Assembly: GCA_937892915.1 (NCBI GenBank)
Contig: CALBIC010000016.1
Location: 1-64,000, forward strand
DNA: 64,000 nt
Direction: 5' to 3'
From: UBA5972 sp002430125
GTDB taxonomy: Bacteria > Pseudomonadota > Alphaproteobacteria > Rhodobacterales > Rhodobacteraceae
Below are positions 1-7,557 of the stretch, in pieces. Below the pieces are notes generated by a model, which was not told where the DNA came from, ran no database searches, and worked only from the letters and a program-made list of their open reading frames with translations. The position numbers and the translations under genes are program-made. How positions within the stretch are numbered: the first letter of the stretch is position 1; each line of letters opens with the position of its first letter.

Positions 1-373
1 AGAAATCGCGGCCATAGCCGCCGAACAACTGGTCATCGCCAAACTGCCCGCTTAAGACATCGTCGCCCATCCAGCCGTAGATGATATCATCGCCGTAAAA
101 CCCGGTGATCACGTCGCCAAACCTTGTGCCGACGAATGTGTCATCCAGCATCGACCCGATCAGCTGAACACCACTTTCGCGCGGATCAAAGATCTGGGCG
201 CGGATGGCGCTGCCGCTGGTGTCGCCACCGGTGGCGCTGTCATCCTGCCAGCCGATCACGAACCGGCCATCGGCCAGCACGGTAATTGACGGCGCGACTT
301 TGCCGCCAGAGGTCGTGGTGTTGACGAGAAATTCAACCCCCGACGTCGTTCCGTCCGGATTGAAGATTAACAT
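1..373 (-). CDS. RTX-type calcium-binding repeat protein, N-terminal part (cut by left edge)
   Basis: Reading leftward from 373 the frame stays open to the window edge. It ends in four tandem RTX nonapeptides of the GGxGxDxxx type (GFYGDDIIY, GWMGDDVLS, GQFGDDQLF, GGYGRDF). Such repeats bind calcium and are typical of proteins exported by type I secretion, which carry no N-terminal signal peptide; none is seen here. Before them lies one adhesin-like repeat with VNTTT, LADGRFVIGWQDD and RAQIFDPRESG. The start is unclear: ATG at 371-373 or TTG at 397, neither with a good ribosome site. The protein begins in the middle of a repeat, since IFNPDGT normally follows an RxQ segment of a previous unit. 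It may therefore be a 5'-truncated copy of a longer gene. Confidence 0.75.
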   Translation of the reverse strand, partial: MLIFNPDGTTSGVEFLVNTTTSGGKVAPSITVLADGRFVIGWQDDSATGGDTSGSAIRAQIFDPRESGVQLIGSMLDDTFVGTRFGDVITGFYGDDIIYGWMGDDVLSGQFGDDQLFGGYGRDF

Positions 374-505
374 GCGGCCCAGAAAATGCCTTGGCTTCAA
401 GACCCCAAATCAGCTATTCTTACAGCAGCACCAGCTTGTTGCGCTGGCAAGTTGAATCCACGCCTCGCTTTAAGGTGATAATGGGTTGAAAATGCAGCAA
501 CGCAA

Positions 506-535
506 GTTGTAGCGAAAAAAAACTAATAGTGTCAA
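506..535 (-). promoter_or_regulatory. Possible sigma-70 promoter for the RTX gene
   Basis: On the minus strand TTGACA (535-530) is followed after 18 bases by TACAAC (511-506). An A/T tract lies between them. The resulting leader would be about 125 nt. This is assigned by eye only. Confidence 0.3.
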
Positions 536-575
536 CATTGCGATTTTGAGTGTTTCGCCTCTTGCGAAGGTAGTT

Positions 576-1034
576 TTACCGCAGCGCAAATAAATCAATG
601 CTGACCGCCCGTTTCAACCGCTGGCCGGTGCCGACGAACAGCGTGCGGTTCACCCATTCATAGCGCGCATCGCCGGTTTCAAGCCGCGCATGGGTGCGCA
701 TATAGTATTCCGACGGGTCGACCGCCTCACCCGCTGCCACGCGGGCCATCACCGCAGCCGGGCCGTGGCGCAGGCCAAAATTGATGATCTCGATCACCGC
801 GCCGTCATCGGTTTGCATCGCATACCGCGTATCAAGCTGCGCCAACCCGCCGTCAAACACCGTCTGCCAGTCGGCCCCGAGGTTCAGGATTTTACCGTTC
901 AGATGTGCGCCGGTCGCCGTGCCGCCAATGATCGGAATGATCCGCCGCTGCCCGCCGCGCCCCTGACCCATTTCGATGATATCGGCCAGCTCCACAGTCA
1001 GGGTACAGATATGGTCAAGTTTCGGGTGGATCAT
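576..1034 (-). CDS. DUF3237 family protein
   Basis: The 152-residue protein matches the DUF3237 (UPF0311) family along its whole length. Family-like segments are the N-terminal LDHICTLTVELADIIEMG, the central IPIIGGTATGAHLNGKIL and the C-terminal YEWVNRTLFVGTG. These are small cytoplasmic beta-barrel proteins with no established biochemical activity. There is no signal peptide. The ATG at 1034 has a strong AGGAGG six bases upstream, so the start is secure. It stands alone between the RTX fragment and apt, all pointing left, with 279 bases separating it from apt. A function cannot be given. Confidence 0.85.
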   Translation of the reverse strand: MIHPKLDHICTLTVELADIIEMGQGRGGQRRIIPIIGGTATGAHLNGKILNLGADWQTVFDGGLAQLDTRYAMQTDDGAVIEIINFGLRHGPAAVMARVAAGEAVDPSEYYMRTHARLETGDARYEWVNRTLFVGTGQRLKRAVSIDLFALR

Positions 1035-1096
1035 GCTGGCCTCCTGCGGATCATTTTGGGGCAGGGTGGCGTGAATAAGGGTTTAAGGCAAGGGCT

Positions 1097-1121
1097 CCCC
1101 TTCCCGTTGGCCGGGAAGGGG
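1097..1121. repeat. Strong hairpin between apt and the DUF3237 gene
   Basis: CCCCTTCCCG (1097-1106) and CGGGAAGGGG (1112-1121) form a perfect 10-bp stem with a 5-base loop. No T-run follows on either strand, so it is not a classical terminator. The rest of 1035-1313 shows nothing recognisable. Confidence 0.6.
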
Positions 1122-1313
1122 CAGGTTTGCCTGTACGCCTCAATAACTCGTTACAAGTGTGATTGTTTCGCTGAATCCTTAAAGAAGGGTTAATCCGGGG
1201 TTAAAGCGTTTTGAGTTTATTCTGAGACATTTTGCGACGCGACCGCATGTGCAGGCGCAAAGGCTGTCTCGGGTCGCAAAACGCCACGCGCTTCTGATAA
1301 AACGCAAATCGCT

Positions 1314-1853
1314 CTAGTGCCCGGCAAATTCGCACAGCGCATGAACCGCCATACCCATTTCTTCAAGCTTGGCGCGCCCGCCAAGTTCCGGCAGGTCGAT
1401 GACAAACGCGCAGCCGATCACCACGGCCCCGACACGCTCGATCAGGCTGATCCCGGCCGCAGCCGTGCCGCCGGTGGCCAGCAGATCATCGACCAGCAGG
1501 ATTTTTTCGCCGGGCTGGATCACGTCGTCATGCATCTCCATCACCGCTTCGCCATATTCCAGTTGATAGGCCTGCTCGACCGTGCGCCCCGGCAGTTTGC
1601 CCTTTTTGCGGATCGGCACAAAGCCAACTGACAGTTGATGCGCGATGGCACCGCCAAGGATAAAACCGCGCGCCTCAAGCCCAACCACTTTGCTGATTTC
1701 CTCGCCGGCATAGGGGTGCAAAAGCTGGTCAATGGCGATGCGAAACCCGCGTGCATCGGCAAACAGCGTCGTCACGTCGCGAAACATGATCCCCTGATGC
1801 GGGAAATCAGGAATGGTGCGGATGTAATCTTTGACGGTGCGCGCGGCGGCCAT
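1314..1853 (-). CDS. apt: Adenine phosphoribosyltransferase
   Basis: The enzyme converts adenine plus PRPP to AMP and pyrophosphate in the cytoplasm (purine salvage). The 179-residue protein has the family's opening VKDYIRTIPDFPHQGIMFRDVTTL and the PRPP-binding loop LLVDDLLATGGTAAA around residues 117-131. Length is normal for bacterial Apt. I chose ATG 1853 over an upstream start because AAGGAG lies six bases before it. It follows the lipoprotein gene by 41 bases in the same direction. MTA phosphorylase (4706-5584), which releases adenine, lies nearby, so the two could act in sequence; this is inference. Confidence 0.95.
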   Translation of the reverse strand: MAAARTVKDYIRTIPDFPHQGIMFRDVTTLFADARGFRIAIDQLLHPYAGEEISKVVGLEARGFILGGAIAHQLSVGFVPIRKKGKLPGRTVEQAYQLEYGEAVMEMHDDVIQPGEKILLVDDLLATGGTAAAGISLIERVGAVVIGCAFVIDLPELGGRAKLEEMGMAVHALCEFAGH

Positions 1854-1894
1854 GAGTGGCTCCTTAGGGTTCAAACCGTGTCTTGCTAACGTCT

Positions 1895-2998
1895 TCAAAA
1901 GCCGGGAACAAGCCAATAACCGTTTTTTTGCAACTCGACCAGATTAGGGAACAACACATGCGCCCCGGTTTTGCGGGGCTCCAGCCGTTTGTCCAGATCC
2001 GGCAGTGACCCAAGGATCGCCTGCAGGTTGGGCGAGGTTGCGATGCTGGAATGGCGTAGCCAGTCGCCGCCGGTATCAAAGTTCGACAGATCAATGACAA
2101 TCACCCCCAGCCCGGCCAGCGCATCGGCTGAAATCAGATTGCCCAGCCGTTGTTTCTCACCACGGATCAGCGCCGACAGACGCAGGGCGCGGTCTTTGTT
2201 TGACGAAAAGATCACGAACGGGCGCGGCAGCGGTTTGATTTTCATCAGCTGGCTTTTGAAGACGTCCACGTCGATATCCGGCGACATCAGCACCACCCCG
2301 CTAAGCTTGCCCGCCAGCCGGGGGTGGCCCGCGATATACATCTGGCGCAGCGCCTCGACCGTGATCTGCGCGCCCATCGAATGGGCGACCAGCAGCACAT
2401 GATCGGCGTTGCTGGCAGCCAGCGTTTCCAGCAGCTCCTGCAATCCGTCGCGCGCAAATGTGGCGCTGTCGCGATCATAGGCATAGCCGCTTTCGGTGCC
2501 GGCCGAGGGCCAGGAGTAATGCACCTTGACGCCGCCGACCTGCATATCATGGGACAGTTGTGCGACGCGGTACAGCCCTTCGACAAAGGTGTTGTTAAAA
2601 CCATGCACAAAAACGACAGCGTCGCGTTTTCCAGCGGGCAGCCGGGCGAACGCCGCATTCAGCGCGCTGCGAAACCGGGTGGCACCGACGATTTCATTGG
2701 CCTTAATGGTGACGAAATCCGTGCCCGGATTGACCTTCCTGCCGGGCCATTCGATCGTGCCGGATGCGTGGCTGGCCGGGATTGAAACCGCAAATTCAGC
2801 ATAGGCGGATTCGAACGCCCGATTGGCGTCAAACGCCTGATCCGGTGTGGTTTTCAGCCGGGTGGTGGCGACAAAAATCTGCTCGACCCCGGCGTTGTTA
2901 ACCGGCGCAGTGGCATAATCCAGTTGCCGATGCGCAACACATCCAGCCAACAGCAGCAGGGCGAGAATGGTCAGTCGTCTGGCGGGCTTTTGGAACAC
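1895..2998 (-). CDS. DUF900 alpha/beta-hydrolase lipoprotein
   Basis: This is a predicted lipid-anchored serine hydrolase of the DUF900 (COG4782) family; its substrate is unknown. With a GTG start at 2998 the first 20 residues form a lipoprotein signal (MFQKPARRLTILALLLLAGC) ending in a lipobox cysteine. AAGG lies eight bases upstream. Longer in-frame starts up to 3088 would bury the signal, so I reject them. The core shows VVFVHGFNNTF (oxyanion strand) and the nucleophile elbow LLVAHSMGAQ. The late histidine is probably in DWLRHSS. The length is 367 residues. It is divergent from the DUF1989 gene (start 3127) and may be co-transcribed with apt downstream. Confidence 0.85.
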   Translation of the reverse strand: MFQKPARRLTILALLLLAGCVAHRQLDYATAPVNNAGVEQIFVATTRLKTTPDQAFDANRAFESAYAEFAVSIPASHASGTIEWPGRKVNPGTDFVTIKANEIVGATRFRSALNAAFARLPAGKRDAVVFVHGFNNTFVEGLYRVAQLSHDMQVGGVKVHYSWPSAGTESGYAYDRDSATFARDGLQELLETLAASNADHVLLVAHSMGAQITVEALRQMYIAGHPRLAGKLSGVVLMSPDIDVDVFKSQLMKIKPLPRPFVIFSSNKDRALRLSALIRGEKQRLGNLISADALAGLGVIVIDLSNFDTGGDWLRHSSIATSPNLQAILGSLPDLDKRLEPRKTGAHVLFPNLVELQKNGYWLVPGF

Positions 2999-3126
2999 GA
3001 AATATGCCTTGGTCGCTGAAAGCACCCGTTTACCGCGGTGCGCCGTTGTACAGCAAGCGGTTTGCACCTTGCCCATGGGGCAACGCAAGCTAAGATCAAA
3101 GTGTTGCCCAAACGGAGTATCTGGTC

Positions 3127-3987
3127 ATGAAAAACCACCCCGAAACACCGGCCCCCGGGGATGCTGCGAACCGCCGCGCCGTCAAACCCGTGATCTGCTA
3201 TCCGGTGGACACTCTGCCAGCTCGCCCGATGCCGTTGTACCGCACGGCGCGGGCGGGTCTGGAGAAAATCAACGAAGTGCTGGCCCCGGCGCGCGAGGCG
3301 GCTTGTTTCACCGTTCCTGCCGGACATTTCTTTCGCGTCACCAGCGTTGACGGGCCGCAGGTTGGCGATCTGAACCTGTGGAACGCCAATGATCTGTCCG
3401 AGCGGTTTTATTCCGGTAAAACCCGCGCGTTGCACGGCACCCATTTGTCCACCGGCGACAGTATGTGGTCAGGTTTTCCCTATATGCGACCGATGGCGAC
3501 GGTCACGCATGACACACTTGACTGGTACGGCTGGGATCAGGATGGCGGGTCGGTGCATGACGTGATCGGCACCCGCTGCGATCCTTATACCAACCGCGTG
3601 CTGAACGGGGTTGATTACCATCATTGTTGTCACAGCAATCTGACGCGGGCGCTGGCGGATCATACGGGGCGGTCAGTTACCGCGGTGGAACATCAGGTGC
3701 ATGATGTTCTGAACGTGTTCATGTGCACGGGGTTCACGCTCGACGCACATCAGTACTTCATGAAGGCCAGCCCGGTTCGGCCCGGTGATTTCATCGAGTT
3801 TTTCGCCGAGATCGACCTTTTGGGGGCTTTGTCTGCCTGTCCGGGTGGCGATTGTTCGGCCGAGCATTCCAGCGATACAACCGCCTGTTTTCCGTTGCTT
3901 GTCGAGGTGTTTCGCGCCAAAGACGGCGCACTTGACGGCTGGGAGCCGCCATCGGTTAATGCCTATTCGCGCAGCCATGGAAGGTAA
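3127..3987 (+). CDS. DUF1989 (urea carboxylase-associated) family protein
   Basis: The 286-residue protein contains a full DUF1989 domain. It shows VPAGHFFRVTSVDGPQVGDLNLWNAND near residue 65, then TRALHGTHLSTGDSMWS, HHCCHSNL and the C-terminal PGDFIEFFAEIDLLGALSACPGGD. Conserved His/Cys residues suggest a metal-binding cupin-like fold. Relatives sit beside urea carboxylase genes (UAAP1/2) or stand alone; no urea carboxylase or allophanate hydrolase is in this window. The N-terminal 45 residues look like an extra arm. ATG 3127 follows GGAG by about ten bases. The reaction is unknown. Confidence 0.85.
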   Translation: MKNHPETPAPGDAANRRAVKPVICYPVDTLPARPMPLYRTARAGLEKINEVLAPAREAACFTVPAGHFFRVTSVDGPQVGDLNLWNANDLSERFYSGKTRALHGTHLSTGDSMWSGFPYMRPMATVTHDTLDWYGWDQDGGSVHDVIGTRCDPYTNRVLNGVDYHHCCHSNLTRALADHTGRSVTAVEHQVHDVLNVFMCTGFTLDAHQYFMKASPVRPGDFIEFFAEIDLLGALSACPGGDCSAEHSSDTTACFPLLVEVFRAKDGALDGWEPPSVNAYSRSHGR

Positions 3988-3996
3988 GCAAGCGGA

Positions 3997-4020
3997 GGCC
4001 CGTTCCGGGCCGTTCCTTTT
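3997..4020 (+). terminator. Probable intrinsic terminator after the DUF1989 gene
   Basis: GGCCCG (3997-4002) and CGGGCC (4006-4011) form a short stem with a 3-base loop. It is followed by GTTCCTTTT, ten bases past the stop codon. Confidence 0.55.
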
Positions 4021-4039
4021 AGCCGCTGCGCGGCGGGTT

Positions 4040-4060
4040 GAGTATTTTTGAAACTATGAT
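4040..4060 (+). repeat. Intergenic 21-bp repeat word, copy A
   Basis: This 21-bp word begins GAGTATTTTTG and ends AAACTATGAT. It is identical to the reverse complement of 23461-23481 and differs by one base from 33057-33077. Here it lies between the convergent DUF1989 and LysE genes, next to GC-rich sequence. Confidence 0.75.
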
Positions 4061-4065
4061 GTGCG

Positions 4066-4698
4066 TTATGGGGAGTGATTGATTGTGGCGGTGAGCAACC
4101 CCATGGAGATCAGCGCTACACCGCCCGCCCGGTTCAGGCCTTTTAGCACGCTGACGCGGCTGATCTGTGCCCGCATCTGATCGGCAAGCAGCGCATAGGC
4201 CAGTGCGTTGACGCTGGCCAACCCGACAAATGTGGCGATCAGCACGGCAAATTGCGGCGTTAAGGCGCGATCGGTTTCAACGAATTGCGGCACGAAGGCG
4301 ATGAAGAACGCGATTGATTTCGGGTTAAGGGCAGTGACCAGCATAGCGTGACCAAAAATCGCGCGCGATGACACCCGTTGCCTCGGAATGTCAGCTCCAA
4401 GGCCCTTATGCGGGTTGCTGCGCAACAGACCAATCCCAAGCCAGACAAGATACCCGGCCCCGATCCATTTCAGGGCTGTGAACAAAGTGGCCGAGGTCAT
4501 CACCAGTGCGCCAAGACCGGCAAGTGATGTGGTCATGGCAATCAAATCGCCAAGCGCCACACCGGCAGCTGTGGCCAATGCCACCTGCCGCCCCCGACTG
4601 ATAGCATAGCTTAACACCAACAGGATGGTTGGCCCGGGGATCAACAACAGGACGCTCGAGGCTGCAACAAACGCCAGCCATAATTGAAAATCCATCAT
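4066..4698 (-). CDS. LysE/RhtB family amino-acid exporter
   Basis: This inner-membrane exporter of the LysE/RhtB superfamily probably exports amino acids or derivatives; the substrate cannot be read from sequence. The 210 residues form about six hydrophobic segments. Characteristic features are the N-terminal IPGPTILLVLSYAISRGR (the PGP loop) and the central LNPKSIAFFIAFVPQFV. The start has two adjacent ATGs (4698 and 4695) behind AAGGG. The gene begins seven bases after the MTA phosphorylase stop, so the two are very likely co-transcribed. A link to methionine or homoserine export is possible but unproven. Confidence 0.9.
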   Translation of the reverse strand: MMDFQLWLAFVAASSVLLLIPGPTILLVLSYAISRGRQVALATAAGVALGDLIAMTTSLAGLGALVMTSATLFTALKWIGAGYLVWLGIGLLRSNPHKGLGADIPRQRVSSRAIFGHAMLVTALNPKSIAFFIAFVPQFVETDRALTPQFAVLIATFVGLASVNALAYALLADQMRAQISRVSVLKGLNRAGGVALISMGLLTATINHSP

Positions 4699-4705
4699 CT
4701 GGCCC

Positions 4706-5584
4706 TTACAAAACGCGTCCCGCCACAGCGCGCAGTTTTTCGATCATTGCCACGTTGCGACTGCCGGGAGCCGTTAGAATAGCATATTCCAGCGCGCGGT
4801 CACAGCCATGTGGGCAGAGCGCCCTGTCTGCACCTAAAAGGGCTGGCAAGCGTTTGACCAGACCCCGCGCCTTGTCGGCATTGCCCATCAGGGTTGCGAT
4901 AATTTTGGTGACATCGACTTCGCCATGGTCCGGATGCCAACTGTCGTAATCGGTGATCATCGCCACGCTGGCATAACACAACTCGGCCTCGCGGGCCAGT
5001 TTGGCTTCGGGCATATTAGTCATGCCGATCACATCGGCGCCCCACTGTTCGCGGTACATCCGGCTTTCGGCCAGCGACGAAAATTGCGGACCCTCCATCG
5101 CCAGATAAGTGCCACCATTGTGCACGGTTATGCCTTCGGCGGTTGCCGCCTGAAAACATGCCTCAGACAATCGCGGACAAGTTGGATTCGCCACCGAAAC
5201 ATGACCAACCAGACCAGGGCCGAAAAACGATTTTTCGCGCGCGAAGGTGCGGTCGATAAACTGATCAACGATCACGAAATCGCCCGGTGCCATTTGTTCG
5301 CGAAACGACCCGCAGGCGGAAACCGAAATCACATCGGTCACACCGCTGCGCTTGAGCGCATCGATATTGGCGCGGTAGTTGATCGAACTTGGCGTCTGGA
5401 TATGCCCGCGCCCGTGCCGCGGCAAAAACGCCATATCAACGCCATCAAGTGTGCCAAATAAAATCGCATCCGACGCGACGCCCCAAGGGGTTTCAACCTG
5501 CCGCCATTCAGCGCCTTCAAGGCCTTCAATGTCATAAACGCCACTGCCGCCGATTACCCCGATCATGGTTTTCGCACTCGCCAT
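4706..5584 (-). CDS. mtnP: S-methyl-5'-thioadenosine phosphorylase
   Basis: The enzyme splits 5'-methylthioadenosine with phosphate to adenine and methylthioribose-1-phosphate in the cytoplasm. The 292-residue protein opens with MIGVIGGSGVYDIEGL. It has the phosphate-binding FLPRHGRGH, then SACGSFREQMAPGDFVIVDQFIDRT and AMEGPQFSSLAES near residue 170, all typical of the MTAP branch of the nucleoside phosphorylases. ATG 5584 gives the usual N-terminus; an ATG at 5611 is possible. It is followed directly by the LysE exporter. No mtnA/mtnK-like genes are nearby, so the fate of methylthioribose-1-phosphate is not visible. Confidence 0.92.
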   Translation of the reverse strand: MASAKTMIGVIGGSGVYDIEGLEGAEWRQVETPWGVASDAILFGTLDGVDMAFLPRHGRGHIQTPSSINYRANIDALKRSGVTDVISVSACGSFREQMAPGDFVIVDQFIDRTFAREKSFFGPGLVGHVSVANPTCPRLSEACFQAATAEGITVHNGGTYLAMEGPQFSSLAESRMYREQWGADVIGMTNMPEAKLAREAELCYASVAMITDYDSWHPDHGEVDVTKIIATLMGNADKARGLVKRLPALLGADRALCPHGCDRALEYAILTAPGSRNVAMIEKLRAVAGRVL

Positions 5585-5656
5585 TCTGCCCCGTCTTTCT
5601 TTTTGAAACATCCTTTGAAACGCAGGCAGCCTCTGCCGCCGCCCGTCAGGGAAACT

Positions 5657-6241
5657 CTATTCGTCTGGTCGCGCCAGTTCAAACACCTCGCGCACGACCG
5701 TATAATCGCGATACCCAAGGCGCGATAGCGGGTTGAATGTCGTCACGTCAAACCGCCCGTTTACAATGCATTTGTCGGCTATATGCACGCCGGTTACCTC
5801 GCCAAAAATCACGTGGTTGTCTTTGCCTTCGATGTTATGGATCGCAGTCATTCGGCATTCAAGCGATGCCGGTGCCGCTGCGACGCGCGCGCAATTGATC
5901 GTTTCGCACGCGGCCTTGGTAAGGCCTGCCGCCACGAATTCATCCACCGAAGCATCGAAATTCTCGGACGTGATGTTCATTTGGTGGGTTAAGGCTTCCG
6001 AGACGATATTGACGCAAAATACCCCGGTTTCGGCGATTTTCTTGATGGAATCCTTCCATGCCACTGTCGCGAACATCACTTGCGGCGGCACATAAGCTGT
6101 TGCATTGAAAAACGAATATGGTGCCAGATTGTCGGATCCGTCCGCCCCGCGCGACGATATCCAGCCGATTGGCCGGGGTGTTACAATCGCGTTGAACGGG
6201 CTGTGGGGCAGGCCGTGGCCGTCTTTGGGTTGATAGAACAT
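5657..6241 (-). CDS. Flavin reductase-like FMN-binding protein
   Basis: The 194-residue protein belongs to the flavin reductase-like split-barrel family (FMN-binding, related to FlaRed/DUF447). Diagnostic segments are NAIVTPRPIGWISSRGADGSDNLAPYSFFN near residues 17-46, VFCVNIVSE, and CRMTAIHNIEGKDNHVIFGEVTGVHI. It may reduce or carry FMN; its partner is unknown. ATG 6241 gives the expected MFYQPKDGH opening. It is divergent from the GNAT gene (6358) and lies 72 bases upstream of mtnP in the same direction, so it could head a mtnP-lysE transcript. Confidence 0.88.
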   Translation of the reverse strand: MFYQPKDGHGLPHSPFNAIVTPRPIGWISSRGADGSDNLAPYSFFNATAYVPPQVMFATVAWKDSIKKIAETGVFCVNIVSEALTHQMNITSENFDASVDEFVAAGLTKAACETINCARVAAAPASLECRMTAIHNIEGKDNHVIFGEVTGVHIADKCIVNGRFDVTTFNPLSRLGYRDYTVVREVFELARPDE

Positions 6242-6274
6242 AAGACCTCGAATGATTTCGGTATTTGCCCCCTG

Positions 6275-6291
6275 CGTAACGCTGTGTTACG
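6275..6291. promoter_or_regulatory. Dyad in the divergent flavin reductase/GNAT promoter region
   Basis: CGTAAC (6275-6280) and GTTACG (6286-6291) are separated by five bases. They lie between the divergent starts at 6241 and 6358. It may be an operator; no regulator is adjacent. Confidence 0.3.
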
Positions 6292-6357
6292 TGGATTTCC
6301 AGAGGGATCGCCGGTTTCGCCGCAAGCGAACCAGTCAGAGGGTCGAAATCACCACCA

Positions 6358-6900
6358 ATGTTCCGTTTTTCTCCGGAAACTGCTGAAGACGAGGCCGAGG
6401 TCGAGTATCTGCTCGACCTTTGTTTTGCGCCCGGTCGCACCGCCCTCAGTTCGTATCGTCTGCGCGATGGTGTGCCGAAAGTTGCCGACTTTTCACTGGT
6501 GGCGCGGGATGATTACAGCGGCATTGCCGGATCAATCCGTTATTGGCCGGTTGAAATCGGGCCGACCGGTGCGACGGCTTTGCTGCTTGGCCCGGTTGCG
6601 GTTCACCCAACCCATCAGGGCGAGGGGTTGGGGGCGATGTTGATCCTTGAAAGCCTGGATATGGCCCGGCAATCAGGCTGGGAACGGGTGATTCTGGTGG
6701 GGGACGCGCCTTACTATGGTCGCTTCGGATTTCAGCGCGCTGCCCATTTGAAATTTCCACCGCCAACAAACCCTGATCGAGTATTGGCGCTGGAGTTGGT
6801 GGAGGGTGGCTTTGATGGCGTCAAAGGAACGGTGCGCAAATTTGGCACCGCGAAGGCCCTGAAATCCGCCCGACCGATCCGCAAAGCCCTAACATCCTAA
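6358..6900 (+). CDS. GNAT family N-acetyltransferase
   Basis: The 180-residue protein has the GNAT fold. An N-terminal FSPETAEDEAEVEYLLDLCF is followed by GPVAVHPTHQGEGLGAMLI near residue 80, the acetyl-CoA pyrophosphate-binding (Q/R)xxGxG/A motif. Then comes VILVGDAPYYGRFGFQ, which is common in the YhbS-like branch. The acceptor substrate is unknown. It is followed after 30 bases by the CMD-like/Rieske gene in the same direction, so a two-gene transcript is likely. Confidence 0.88.
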   Translation: MFRFSPETAEDEAEVEYLLDLCFAPGRTALSSYRLRDGVPKVADFSLVARDDYSGIAGSIRYWPVEIGPTGATALLLGPVAVHPTHQGEGLGAMLILESLDMARQSGWERVILVGDAPYYGRFGFQRAAHLKFPPPTNPDRVLALELVEGGFDGVKGTVRKFGTAKALKSARPIRKALTS

Positions 6901-6930
6901 AAGTAAACGACATAAAACTGGAGGTCCGCC

Positions 6931-7557
6931 ATGAGCGACGCAATGAACTATCTTCTAAAGGCCCGGCCCGACGCGATGGGCGCCTATTTCAAATTCCTGA
7001 AAGGTGCCGGCACCCATCTTGATCCGAAAACCCGCGATCTTATTTCGGTCATCACCAAGGTTGATGTGCAAACCGAAAACGGCCTGAAACAATATCTGTC
7101 ACGCGCTTTGCGCAATGGCTGTACGCCCAACGAGATTATCGACGCGCTGTTGATGGCGTTTCCGACGCTGGGACTGGCCAAGATCATCTGGGCGGTCGAT
7201 ATCATTCTGGCGATGGATATCTCCGATTTCGCGATTGATGCCCTGAACGAAACCACCGAATGGCATGATCTTGGCGCTTTGGACGGGTTTGCCGACGGGC
7301 AGGCGACTTATATCAAAATCGACTACCGCTCGTTATTTGTGTTCCGTAAAGGCGAGACAATCCGGGTTTACGATTCAACCTGCCCGCATCAGGTCACCAA
7401 TATTCCCGAACTGGCGATTTGCGAAAATCACCTGACCTGCCCGAAGCACGCGTGGAAGTTTGATCTGGAAACCGGTGACTGCATTGAAAAAGGCAATCAC
7501 CCGTTGAAATCGTTCGAGGCCCGCGTTGAAAACGGTGTGGTTCAGGCCTGGTGGTAA
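6931..7557 (+). CDS. CMD/AhpD-like domain fused to a Rieske [2Fe-2S] ferredoxin domain
   Basis: Two domains are seen in 208 residues. Residues 15-95 resemble the helical carboxymuconolactone decarboxylase/AhpD fold, with LDPKTRDLISVITKVDVQTENGLKQ, then ALRNGCTPNEIIDALL. The CxxC/CxxH peroxidase site of AhpD is absent (TENG at that place), so peroxidase activity is unlikely. Residues 110-208 form a Rieske domain with C151-P-H153 and C170-x2-H173 as cluster ligands, of the NirD/ferredoxin type. The start has GGAGG seven bases upstream. A role as a small redox carrier with a built-in oligomerisation module is inference; no oxygenase is adjacent. Confidence 0.82.
   Translation: MSDAMNYLLKARPDAMGAYFKFLKGAGTHLDPKTRDLISVITKVDVQTENGLKQYLSRALRNGCTPNEIIDALLMAFPTLGLAKIIWAVDIILAMDISDFAIDALNETTEWHDLGALDGFADGQATYIKIDYRSLFVFRKGETIRVYDSTCPHQVTNIPELAICENHLTCPKHAWKFDLETGDCIEKGNHPLKSFEARVENGVVQAWW

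Noticed and set aside
1097..1121. Hairpin as an intrinsic terminator of apt
   Set aside because: No T-run follows in the leftward direction and it lies nearly 200 bases past the apt stop; kept only as a structural repeat.
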